DNA of 64,000 nt from NCBI RefSeq assembly GCF_026213295.1, contig NC_079419.1, forward strand, positions 22,280,818 to 22,344,817, in the 5' to 3' direction. The stretch comes from Gadus chalcogrammus (lineage: Eukaryota; Chordata; Actinopteri; Gadiformes; Gadidae). The notes under the pieces were generated by a model. It ran no database searches. It saw nothing but the letters and a program-made list of their open reading frames with translations, and was not told where the DNA came from. Numbering within the stretch: position 1 is the stretch's first letter; each line of letters opens with the position of its first letter. Both the position numbers and the translations under genes were made by a program. This document shows, piece after piece, positions 11,401 to 21,671 of the stretch.

Positions 11401-11761
11401 ATGCATTTTCCAACCCCTTGACTGAAGTCTACCTCCTCTTCTTTCAAGCAATGCTGCCAATGTTCACCACACTGAACCTTCTCCTCCAGAGAGAAAGGTC
11501 TTGCCAGGGTGTCCGCGGAGGTCTTAAAAAGTCTTAAATTCATTTTTCTAAATTTAAGGCCTTAAAAAGTCTTAAATTCGTCAAATGTCATATGCTGGTC
11601 TTAAATTTATAACTCGGAGGTCTTAAATTTGTCGGGGCAGGGCTATTTAATTTTTTATTTTTCTCGCGGGACTTTTCGGGAAGGAGATGTACGAGAGGCT
11701 ACTTTCTTGCTAGCTGCATAGATAAACGGATGTCTGCGCGCTTGCTAGCTAGTCTGCAACA

Positions 11762-12429
11762 ATGGGTAAATGCAAGTTCAACGTCAGTTGGCTGGAAGAC
11801 GTCCGTTTCCGAGGTTGGCTAGCGTCCGTTGCCAACCCAGAACAGGCCAGATGCATTCCGTGCAAAAGTAGCCTACATTCAAGCTGGGCACCATGGGGAT
11901 TAAGGCTGTCGTCAGCCATATGCAGAGCCAAAAACATAAAACCTCTGCCAGGAGCCACACACAGACCCCAGCCATTTCTACGTTTTGCATCTCTGCCCCG
12001 GCGCCACCGCCGCAGACGGTCCGCGCTGCTAGCACTGACCTGAGGGTAGCATTTGGTGCGACACCAACACTGAAAGCGGAGGTGTTGTGGATTCTAAACA
12101 CAGTGGTCAAGCACCAGTCCTACAACTCGAACGAGGGGATAGGGGATCTCTTCGGTTTGATGTTCCCTGACTCTCAAATTGCGAGCACCTTTACTGCTGG
12201 AAGGGACAAAACGGCGTATATAACTCGCTTCGGACTAGCGCCTTTCATCCGAAACGAGCTAATCTGCAGCGTCAACAAGGCTGATTTTGTTTTGATGTTT
12301 GAGACGTTGAACCACGCCACTAAAAGCAAGCAACTTGACGTGCACGTCCGATATTGGGTCGGAGATCAAGTGCATTCCCGGTACTTGGGCTCGCAATTCA
12401 TGGTGCCCCACATATATGGGGGTAAATGA
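11762..12429 (+). pseudogene. N-terminal part of hAT transposase with BED-like finger
   Basis: The reading starts MGKCKFNVSWLEDVRFRGWL with the C..C pair in ARCIPCKS. It then shifts frame to AVVSHMQSQKHK, which supplies the two histidines of a BED-like finger. The second frame continues through LKAEVLWILNTVVKHQS, LMFPDSQIASTF and DKTAYITRFGLAPFIRNEL to VHSRYLGSQFM. The same order is seen at 43640-44393 in the larger copy. The remainder of the transposase is missing, so this copy would depend on another source of transposase. Confidence 0.65.
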
Positions 12430-13030
12430 TGATACATAATATGCAGAATCTTTTCACTTACGAATTAACACGGTCGGCTATTTTTGCCAGCACGGCTGTG
12501 ATTTGAACTTTGAATTCTTCGTAGGAGTTCATAATAATACATTGCTCGCCTTGGATGAAATACACCGCTCTTGCGCGATTTATTTTGCATAAGGGTGAGT
12601 CAAATGACGCGAGAAACGCCCCTTTTATGTGAACGCGCATTGAACCTAAAGCGGAAAACCTGGTTCAACTAATTTAATCTAAAGTGAGCGTCGTGGTACC
12701 ATTTAACTGTGATTGCGAGTTGCGGCTCTGTCGAGCCAGGTTTTCCCAAGAAAGCCTGGGTATGTTCAACGAGGTTCGTGGTATACCCCCCAGGTCTTAC
12801 TGAAGGCATTTATTTAATGGTGAAAATATTATTAATCAGTGGCGTAAATATCGACGGTGCAACCGGTGCAGCTGCCCGGGGGCCCAGACTCTGTCAACCC
12901 CCCCCCCCCCACTCAACAACTCACAACTTGGGTGCACCATAAATACGTGCTGGTGCACCCAAATTAAAAATTTAGGCGCACCAGTGCACCCAAGGAAAAA
13001 GTTAGTCTGGAGCCCTGGAGTATCACTTTA
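12430..13030. other. Non-coding filler of the deleted hAT, with MITE-like pieces
   Basis: This holds an unidentified minus frame (12458-12640) containing EFKVQITAVLAKIADRVNS, and a short palindromic segment around CGAGCCAGGTTTTCCCAAGAAAGCCTGGG (12733). It also has a poly-C run (12898-12911) and a GGTGCACC-rich stretch ending GGAGCCCTG. These look like remnants of other inserted elements. I cannot assign them. Confidence 0.35.
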
Positions 13031-14897
13031 TGTTCAATAAACAGACAGAAAGTAAACTTGAATGAGTCTCATTGAGTGACACACATGCTATTCTTGGGTT
13101 GTAATACAGCGGGATCCCCCCCACCATCGCGGGTTTAAGGTCTTCAATTTCATTCAAGGTGGTATTAAAAAGGTCTTAAATTTGACTTGCTGAAACCTGC
13201 AGATACCCCGTCTTCCATCTTCCTGCTCCATGGAGAGGTACAGTGCAAGGGTTAAGCTATCCTGCTGCCAAGTATGCTTATTTTCATTGGCTGATATGTA
13301 CTTTTTCAAGTAATACATGGAAATCTTTTATGAGTTTCAAATTTGCAGGTGATGAAGTTCATCATGAAACTGTGTGCGAGGTTCACGAAGCCGTTAGCAC
13401 TAAAGTTCCGACAAGTCCATGAGGACCCACTAAACCAACTGCCAGGTAATACTTTCAAGTCTCACACAAGGAGATAAACATGTATGCTCATTGACCTCAA
13501 ATACACTTGTTGGGAAGATTGTTGTTATGAGTTTGGTGATATCTCTGATGTGATGGAAAAGGCATAACTTGTATTTAGGCATTCAATGTATATTTAGTCT
13601 GTGGGTAAAATAGCATGCTTACATAGAGGAATACAACCACTTGCACTTATTTTGCATATCTTGCTGAATCTATGTGCACTTACTGTTTATCTGTCTAGTT
13701 TTGAGTTAAAGTGCTGCCAAGTCAAATTCCTATGTGTCTACCTGATGCATTTTAGGAATAAAAAGTGATTTCGATTCTGAGATATTGTTTATACTACCTG
13801 TACTTAATTTAGCTTTATCTCTTTCTGTTCTCTGTCTGTTAGGAGAAAAGCTAAATGTTGGCTCCACCACCAGAGCTACCCTTAACAGGCTCCTTGAGGC
13901 TGGAGACATCACACCTCAGGAGGTGCAAATATTCCAGCAGGCAGCACTGGCGTTTCTGGTCAGGGCTGTGGAGTATGGAATCGACAAACTCCCCCTGAAC
14001 GAGGCCCTTCTGAAGCATGCAAAATTTGTTGACTTGCAGCAGAGGGCTGAGTGTGGGGTGAAGATGCCCTATACTTCATAGACAGGCAGGGGTTTCCACA
14101 TTTTCCAGTATTTCAACATATTGAATACGTTGTTACGTTCAATTTTGATCATGTTCACAAAACAAATCCTTAATCAGTTCTTTACACTTGGTGCTCTTTT
14201 TAGATTTCAGGAACTACTTTCCATGGGCCACAGGAACAGGACAAGGTGAGTGAGGAGTTCCTGGAGTATCAGCTCATGGATATCCCCATGCCCCAAGATC
14301 CCACCACCTTTAATGTTGAGTTTTGGGGGAGTATGTCCTCAACAAAGAGCAAGGTAAGAAATATTTGGCACCACACATAATTAATTAAAATAATAAAAGC
14401 AAAGCATTTGAGTAATAGAGGCCCTTGGTTCATTTTTTTTCAAAGGTGACCGGTTTGAGCCAGTTTTGGAGGCTTTCAAAGATAGCTGCATTAGTTTTAG
14501 TGCTCCCCCATTCAAATGCAGACGCTGAGAGGGTTTTCTCCATGGTCAGACTCAACAAGACCAAAACCAGGAACAGCTTGGCGCTAAATGGAACTTTGTC
14601 ATCCATCATGACAGTAAAAATGGCTGGTCTGGAACCACAGTGTTTCCGATGGGAGCCACCAACCCCCGTGCTGAAGGCCTCAAAACATGCCACCAACACC
14701 TACAATAGAGAACACTAACCATTATCTCACACACACGCACACACGCGCGCTGAATAAAATAAATATTTTTGTTTGCATGAATTGATGTGTAATTTATCAG
14801 ATCAGACCCCCGTCCCCACCCCAACCAAACCCCCAACCCTGCTGCCGCCGACAAAATCTCAATCTGAACTCAGTTTAAAACTTGAGAGCCCTGATGC

Positions 14898-15790
14898 TTT
14901 GATATCAAGGGAGCAGGACAAGGCTATTGGAAAGGTTCTCTCAGCTGATAAAAAAACAAGGCACTTAATCCTTTCATGGGCAGACATTGATGTCCTGGAG
15001 TCTGTCCACAAGGCCCTGAATCCGCTTGTGGAGTTCACTGATGCCCTCTCGGGTGAAGCATATGAGTGTCTCTTACCTGAAACCTGTACTGCAGCTCTTT
15101 AACAAGGAGGTCTTGAAGCCAGAAGCTGATGACGCAGAGCTCACCAAGACCATCAAGGCTACTGTCCTCAACTATCTTAATGAAAAATACGATGATGCTG
15201 CTACTGATGACCTCCTGAACATGGCATCCCTAACTGATCCTCGGTTCAAGACGCGCTACATTGAAGATGACAAGCTTGAGGCTGTAAAATCCAGAGCTGT
15301 GGCTCAGATGCTGGATGAATTTCAGACCACATCACAAGCTACTACTCAAACATCCAGTACTGAAACAGCTGTAGGTAGGGGAGATGCTCATGCTGCAGCT
15401 ACACCAGCCAATGTAAAGAAGAATGTAAATGGACTGCATTTATATAGCGCTTTTCTAACCATTGGCCACTCAAAGCGCTTTACAATATTGCCTCACATTC
15501 ACCATTCACGCACACATTCACGCACCGACGGCGGAGTCAACCAGGCAAGGCGACAGCCAGCTCGTCGGGAGCTAACAGTCAGGGTTAGGTGCCTTGCTCA
15601 AGGACACCTCGACACTCAGCTAGGAGGAGCCGGGGATCGAACCAACAACCTTCAGGTTACCAGCCAACCCGCTCTACCTCCTGAGCTACTGCCGCCCACA
15701 AGAAGACACTGGGCAGCTTTTTTAAGATGTCCCACTCTGTTGCTACCTCTGGTCTTACAGAGAGCAGGCTATTGAGGCTGAACTGAACAG
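14898..15790 (+). pseudogene. ZBED1-like (Ac-type hAT) transposase fragment
   Basis: The fragment reads DKAIGKVLSADKKTRHLILSW, then DVLESVHKALNPLVEFTDAL, shifts frame near 15062, and continues with SYLKPVLQLFNKEVLKPEAD, DLLNMASLTDPRFKTRYI and AVAQMLDEFQTT. This order matches the middle of ZBED1-type, Ac-like transposases. A SINE at 15423-15699 interrupts it. After the SINE the frame resumes with KTLGSFFK and ends with EAELNSYLLAPD before a CA-rich tract. The N-terminal BED finger and the dimerisation domain are absent. Confidence 0.7.
15423..15699 (-). mobile_element. tRNA-derived SINE with 7-bp target duplication
   Basis: On the minus strand the 5' end reads GGCGGCAGTAGCTCAGGAGG, containing a Pol III A-box (TAGCTCAGGAGGTAG), and then GGTTCGATCCC, a B-box. 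The other end carries the phrase TTTATATAGCGCTTTTCTAA, common to fish SINE/LINE tails. AAGAAGA flanks both sides (15416-15422 and 15700-15706). Removing the insertion restores the ZBED1-like frame. Confidence 0.8.
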
Positions 15791-15927
15791 CTACCTGCTG
15801 GCACCTGATGCACACACACACACGCGCACACAGCCTATCAACAACAATGTAAAAATATACAACGACCTCCTGTATGTTTTTGTCTCGTCCGTTCTGTCTT
15901 TAATGTGAACACTTACATTGCATTGTC

Positions 15928-17277
15928 CAGGGGCGGAGTGGGGCACTAATAGCCACCGGGAGAATCCACCCCGGTCCGGCCCCACCCCCCCGCAACACCG
16001 TTTATTTATATATTTTTTCAGTAATAAAAAAAAAAATCTGTAAAAATGGATATAATTATAATTAAGAAATTAAAAATGGGTAAAATAGGTCACAGTTCTG
16101 CTCTGTGCGGAGGAGAATTGGCGCTCCGAGAATTGGCGCCCTTCCTTACAAGACCAGTAACCATAGCAACGCCGGTAAACAAAAGCACTCCGGATGGCTG
16201 TAGTGCTCCTCGCACTACAGCCATCCGGAGGCGCACAGAGCTTTTGGCCGTGATATTATCTATAAAATTATGTTATACTATTATATATAGAACGTTATAA
16301 GACGCTGTCACCTAGTGTGAGAGGAGAGTTGACGGAGTAACCTAGTTTCAAAGTTTATACCATTTATGCTCGGTAATACCGGTGTAACGTGTTGACACGA
16401 CTAGACGACTACTACTACATGTTCCAAATCTGTTAACGTATTCTCCATCCATTAAAAGAGAAAGATCAGTTAAGTCATTAATTCGTCTGATATATACCAG
16501 CCAGCACATACACATTTGACTAGCAGCTTGTGCTAGCTCCCACCTAGCAATAACGTCAATGGTGGAGCTCTGGCTAATTCACCTGCACAACTATTTAATA
16601 CCTGATTTCAGCACTTAGATGCATCCCCCTCCAGCATCCGCTTCTTCTTTATTCTGGCCTTTTCAGCCCCTCCTTTCTCTTTTCTCTTCTTGCCTTCCAT
16701 GAGTGCCACAACAAGCAAAAGCAAGCAACCACGAACTTGCTCGCCTTCTCTGTCTGACGCGTCTTTAGGGCCATGCCATTAGACGTGGGGCCGCTCATAT
16801 ATCCCCCTACATTTCCGAAAATGGACTTGACCTGCAAGCTGTTTATTGGATAAACGCATTTCCCAATCCGAGGAGTCTTTGCTCCATTCTACGTCAATTC
16901 AAGAACAAACATATTAAAGTAAACTAGTTCGTATTATTTATTCATGGCCATGAAAGTTATGTAACGCCTGAATAATGAAGAATTAAATGAAGTAAAAAGA
17001 AATAATATAAAAAAAAAAACATGAATGAGACATAGAGAGTAAGCAAGCGGTATAAATATTGGTTGTATGTTCTTGAGACATATATTGTTTATTTCTGAGA
17101 TTTTCACGCCGTCTTGACGGGGAATAAATTATGCTCAGGGCCGGCTTGCAGACGCCTCGCGGCCGCTCACAACTGTGGGCCGGTCCAACTGACTTCGCAG
17201 GCCGCTACACCTGAACTCGCTGGCCGGCCGGCCGACCGGGAAATCTCCCGATAGTCCCGACGGCCACTCCGCCTCTG
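15928..17277. mobile_element. Non-autonomous hAT with perfect 8-bp target duplication
   Basis: The ends are CAGGGGCGGAGTGGGG and CGGCCACTCCGCCTCTG (imperfect inverted repeats). They are flanked by GCATTGTC at 15920-15927 and 17278-17285. The GC-rich terminal regions resemble the start of another copy at 60973. The interior has no transposase. It includes an unusual perfect hairpin at 16188-16230 and otherwise AT-rich sequence with no gene. Confidence 0.8.
16188..16230. repeat. Perfect 19-bp inverted repeat with 5-nt loop
   Basis: CTCCGGATGGCTGTAGTGC (16188-16206) is followed by TCCTC and its exact reverse complement (16212-16230). The surrounding phrase also occurs at 55320-55360, where only one arm is present. 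Confidence 0.9.
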
Positions 17278-17666
17278 GCATTGTCCCTCACCGAATGTTA
17301 TGTCTTGAACCTGTCAAAAATAATTAAAAAAATAAAAATAATATACTGCGTGCACAGACATTTTGGGGGGCAGGTGCTCAGGGGGGAAGGGAAGGGCACT
17401 TTTTAGCGCACGCGGAACACCTTATTATAAAAAAGTTACACGCACATGTTGAATGAAATTTTACTTTTATTTGTATCATTCTCTACACGTGAGTTTCCTA
17501 TAGAAAAAAGTCACACCACCAACAGATAAAATCCACATCCTATATTAACTATATACAGTCATTGTTAAGTCCCAAGATGAACTCTAGACATCTCGGCGAA
17601 GTAGATAAACTTCACTTTGCCCTCCACTGTCTTCTGTTTACCCTCCACTTCTTGCTGCGTACTGCT

Positions 17667-20650
17667 TTAAAGCAGCATCCTTCTTGGTGCCATGTCTTTA
17701 AAGATGTTGATGACCTCACTGTGGTTTACCTCAATGTCTCTTTCAATGGCAAGCAAGAGAAGGTCAGAGAGCCTTTCCTCTCCACACAGGCTTCTTAGTT
17801 TCGTTTTTATGATTTTCAGCTTGGAAAATGATCGTCGTCGTCACTGGTAATGTTGCATATATTTGGATCATTTTGACAAAGGCAGGAAAGATCAGCTGGC
17901 CATTGTTTTCCCTCAGTATTGCAAATATCTCTTGTAGGTTCTTTGAAGTGAAGCTGGAGTGGAAGACCTTTAGTTCTGTCTTAAGCTGCTCCTCATCTTC
18001 TCCATAGAAATCACAGAGAATGTGCACCGCTTCTGTGGCTTCTGTGTTTGGTGTGCCTACCCAGTTAGCAGGTACAGTTAAGGGCTGGAATGACTCAATG
18101 ATTCTTGATGTAGGGCTTCCAGTGTTCTCCCCTTTGAATCTCCTGTTCATCTCCTCAGTCATAATATCCAGGAAGGTGAAGTACACGCTACTCCTGAAAT
18201 ATGCCTCCACTGACTCAAACTGAGCTCCTACTTGAGACACTGTTGGGTTGTGTTGGTAACGCACTGGCACTTTTCGTTTCCTCTCCTGACCAGGCACCAC
18301 AGTAGGTACTGGAATATTGAAACTCTCTGCCTTTTCTGTTGCACATCCAAATATTTCTCCAAATTTTTCCTCAGACCTCATGGAGCTCAATGTGTGAAGA
18401 ACAACATCAATGACCTTGTGGGCTGTGGAATGGTCCAATCCCTCTTTCTGGAGGGAATCTGATGCCATAGCAGTGACTTCAAACACTGGGGTTGTGATCT
18501 CCATGCACAGAATGAACAGGAAGTTGATGGCATTCCTGTACATCTGCGCATCACCTCTGGCCAGGTTTGGTGGGTCACTTTCAGTGATGTCATCCAGGAG
18601 CATCAGAACAGCTTTCAGATGCCTTCAGGGCTTTTTCCCTGCAAGCCCATCTGGTATCTGACAGCTGCTGAAGTGCCAAGACACGCTGTCCAGGAAACAA
18701 GGACTCCTGAAATCTGACTAGGGCAGCATGGCGCTTTGGGGAGCCTGTGCAAAAAGCATACAATTTCTCCACCAGGTTGAAGAAGGTCACAAAATGTTTG
18801 CTGGATTTTGCTGCTTCCACCAGTACCAGATTGAGGCAGTGGGCTTTGCAGTGCACATAGAGCGCCTTCTCATTATGTGCACGAATCCTCGCTTGTAGGC
18901 CTTTGTACATGCCACTCATGATGGCTGCTCCATCATAGCCTTGGCCATACATTTTGCTCAGCTCTAGGCCATTCTTCTGGAGAAGGGACAACACAGTGTT
19001 CTCCAGCTCCTGGCCTGTAGTGGAGTCTACGTTGCAGACTTCAATAAACCGCTCCTTGATTGTCATGTCATGCAAATATCGCACAACAAATGACACTTGC
19101 TCTTTGTGTGAGACATCAGAGGTTTCATCAAGGAGGATGGAAAACATTTCGGCCTTTTTTATTTCGTGGTTTATCTCCCTTCTGATGTAAGTGGCTAGTG
19201 CTGCAATGATGTCATTTTGGCATCTGTTGGAAAGCAGTGACACCTGGGGCCTAGTCTTGGTGTCTTTAGCTTTGGAAACCTTTTCCAAATGCATTTTCAG
19301 GACACTGTCATATCGAGAAAACACATTCACCAATTCACGGAAATTGCCACTGGACTCATTCTCATTATGCCCTCTGAATGCTTGTCCCTGACGTGCAAGA
19401 TACACTGTGAGGTCAATCAATCTGGTCAGGATTTCCCTATTTGCCTGCCTCTCTCGCTCTCTAACTTCCAGCCCCTTTACATCTGAAACATCAAATGCAG
19501 ACTGGAGGAGCTTTTTTTGGAAGTTGGTCCATCGAACCATGCTTGTCATGTGCATCTCTGTGATGGAGTGTTGCTTGATTTTTTCAAGAGCAGTGCCCCA
19601 CTTTCTGATGCCATCAGTTGTCCAGGCTGTTTTACTTTTGTATTTTTCCTCAGAGAGGAAAAGCCGACAGCTAAAACAATGCATGGAATTACCAGCAGGG
19701 GAGTATTCCAGCCACACATTCCCTGAAAACCACTGCTTCTGGAATGATCTCCCCTCTGTATTTTTTGGGTATGGTATATCTGGCTGGCATGGGCCCCGAC
19801 TGCAGCACATTGAAATGTATTCATTACCCTTGATTTTAAACGCAGAAACATGTGAAGGATCCGTTGGATAAGGCAAAGTCGCTATCTTGCTCATCTCTCT
19901 TCTTCTTTCATCTGGCTCATCTCCCTGTTTTCCTTCATCCACCTGCCCTTCCTCATCCACCTGCCCTTCCTCATCCATCTGCTCTTCCTCATCCACCTGC
20001 TCTTCCTCATCCACCTGCTCTTCCTCATCCATCTGCTCTTCCTCATCCTGCTGCCCTTCCTCATCCACCTGCTCTTCCTCATCCACCTGTTCTTCATCAT
20101 CCACCTGCTCTTCCTCATCCACCTGCTCTTCCTCATCCTGCTGTTCTCCCTCATCCATTTCTGTCTGTGTCTTCCCTGAACTCTTCCTCATCTCCTGTCC
20201 TGGTAGATGTTAATGGTATAGAGCTTCCCTGCTGTGGCTGGCTACAATATAATAATAATAACCATTATCACAATAATAATAATAATAATAATAATGATAG
20301 CTTCAACAAATATGCCACATTAGTTTAAATATGGGCTATTACAGCAACATGACTGGAAGTCTTGACTTATGGTAGCCTACAAAATAGCTATTTTAATGCC
20401 TGCTGATTTTGTACAAACCACTTAAAAATAAAATGTGATAAGACTTTTCAATACCATTAGCCCAAAGGAGCAGATCAATAGCATATAGCCTAACTAAGGC
20501 ACACAACAGTTAGTGATTCTGACTTTGACTCTGACCTTCCATCGTGTGGCTTTCCTTTCATCCAGGAGAGCAGAGAGCTCCTTCCCTGTGCTGCCTGCTG
20601 TAGCTCTTTTATTCATTCTTTTTTCAGCCTCTCTTTTCTTGGCATTGTGC
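17667..20650 (-). pseudogene. hAT transposase with TTF-type finger and DUF4371-like core, two frameshifts
   Basis: A probable 5' exon lies near 20650-20520 (KKREAEKRMNKRATAGSTGK). The main exon starts at 20191 with an acidic DEEEQV repeat, then the TTF-type finger (GRSFQKQWFSGNVWLEYSP followed by CFSCRLFL). The DUF4371-like catalytic region includes FSILLDETSDVSHKEQVSF, YDGAAIMSGMYKGLQARI and HCKAHCLNLVLVEAA, then LSDTRWACREKAL. A frameshift near 18600 moves the reading to LDDITESDPP. A second, near 17840, disrupts the dimerisation core, which resumes as RSFSKLKIIKTKLRS with a stop at 17667. Apart from these two shifts the gene is long and recognisable, suggesting fairly recent decay. Confidence 0.8.
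19905..20150 (-). repeat. 18-bp coding minisatellite (DEEEQV repeat) in the hAT transposase
   Basis: An 18-bp unit encoding DEEEQV/DEEEQM/DEEGQV is repeated about 13 times in tandem near the N-terminus. On the opposite strand it gives proline-rich shadow frames, which are not genes. Confidence 0.9.
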
Positions 20651-21340
20651 TGCAATTAGTAAATCAAAATCAATATACAATTAACAAAGAGACCAAAAAG
20701 TACGAGAAGAAGGAGTTAGCTGCTAACTGTTGTCATTGAATAGGCCTACAGATGGGCATTTTTCACATGAGGAACTTCCCGTTTTTTTCTGCCACAAATA
20801 AATGTGTTAATTTATGTTGCCTGACAAAACCTATACAACAGAAAACGTTCGTCATAACACATTTGCAGATTTGCAATTGCAAACTCTACCGAAATAATTT
20901 GTAGCCTAATAAGCCTATGGTCGTCCTTGCGTTATCTGTCATTGGGCTATACAGCGTAAAACTTTATCAGGTGACCAGTCGGCTAAAAATGCTTAGTTGT
21001 TTGTTGCTGTATGAGACATTTTACTGCACAACAAAATGATTAGGCTACACGTTGGGCTTAGAGGGCAAACTATACGATTTTACTTGATCTGTATGTTACC
21101 TGGCTGGTGGGAACACGGGAGAAGATGCCTGTCTGTGACCGTGCCTGCTATGCTGGAGACGCTTCTGTTTACTGAAGTGCATGTGGTGCCCTGCGCGTGC
21201 CAGCGCGAGTGCACGTGACAAAGGAAGAGAATTGAGTCTGGTCTGTGCAAGGGGGACGTGGCTCATTTTTGGGCATTGTTTCAGTCGTTTTTATCACTTA
21301 GGTTTTTAAAAGATCATTTCAAAACCGGCCTCAGTAAAAT
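20330..21340. other. 5' region of the minus-strand hAT; no other gene
   Basis: This holds the upstream region of the transposase gene, including the short exon at about 20520-20650. An (AAT)n tract lies just inside at 20247-20294. I see no further coding feature. Confidence 0.5.
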
Positions 21341-21671
21341 GTTAATAATATAAAAATATAAAAATAAAAAAGTTTCAAAAGGGCATTTTCGTTGATAAAG
21401 GGCAAAAGTCCTGGTGCGTTAGCACCACCTAGTGTCTATGTGTGCACGCCACTGTATATACATATATATATTTTTTAAATATTTTTTTTATATTATATAT
21501 CGTGATTAATATCTATCGATTGATATCGAAAAAGTATCCACCTTGATTTAATTTTACACTACTTCCCTCCTTGCGCATTGCTTCAGCCATGCGCATTAAA
21601 TAATTACCAATCCCAACAACGCCGCTGGTGCAACCAAGTTGAAGTTCCTTTCTTTAACTATCTGTAGATAA

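Larger units (their letters stand above)
11505..13210 (+). mobile_element. Internally deleted hAT derivative (same family as 41761-53084)
   Basis: It starts CAGGGTGTCCGCGGAGGTCTTAAA and ends CTGAAACCTGCAGATACCCCG, an imperfect inverted pair matching the ends of the large element at 41761-53084. Both copies carry repeated GTCTTAAA/TCTTAAAT subterminal phrases. The flanks TCTTG and TCTTC suggest a 5-bp duplication with one change. The insertion separates two parts of one exon of the surrounding hAT. Only the first two transposase exons are retained. Confidence 0.65.
9670..14717 (+). pseudogene. hAT transposase, multi-exon, broken
   Basis: The frame starts near MSGKRQMSILSCF (9670) and runs into a glutamate-rich segment with VEE/VED repeats. 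A zinc finger follows in another frame (CSVCRQENSCAH...HVEGKGH, about 10000-10070). Exons with GT/AG borders then read CIINEAVAPHFKKEL (to 10437), CVGLSIDNAPVNMG and DIHGCHIIHNTAKHAG (10550-10868), 10970-11057, about 11149-11281, 11372-11500, 13349-13445, 13843-14081, 14204-14352 and 14446-14717. The last exon holds the hAT dimerisation core HSNADAERVFSMVRLNKTKTR. Frameshifts occur near 9930, 10200 and 11390, and the smaller hAT interrupts it after 11504. It is inactive as it stands. Confidence 0.7.
8661..14893 (+). mobile_element. hAT transposon with multi-exon transposase
   Basis: Terminal inverted repeats are CAGGGCTCTCAAGTCT at 8661 and its complement at the right end (AAAACTTGAGAGCCCTG, ending 14893). 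Inside are transposase exons in plus orientation and, between 11505 and 13210, an inserted smaller hAT. The flanks (TTCATATG left, ATGCTTTG right) do not form an 8-bp duplication, and they belong to different older elements. The element was therefore probably involved in a later rearrangement, or one end was exchanged. Confidence 0.7.
17344..21456 (-). mobile_element. hAT transposon, ZMYM1/DUF4371 type
   Basis: The right end on plus reads GTGTGCACGCCACTG, and the left end reads CTGCGTGCACAGACATTTTGG. These share GCGTGCACA as inverted termini, although the left tip looks slightly eroded. A clean 8-bp duplication is not visible. The transposase gene runs on the minus strand between them. Confidence 0.65.

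Noticed and set aside
12458..12640. 60-codon minus-strand frame with IADRVNS
   Set aside because: It looks like a piece of an unidentified element, too short to assign.
19852..20328. Proline-rich and serine/cysteine-rich plus-strand frames
   Set aside because: They are the antisense of the 18-bp DEEEQV repeat in the hAT transposase.
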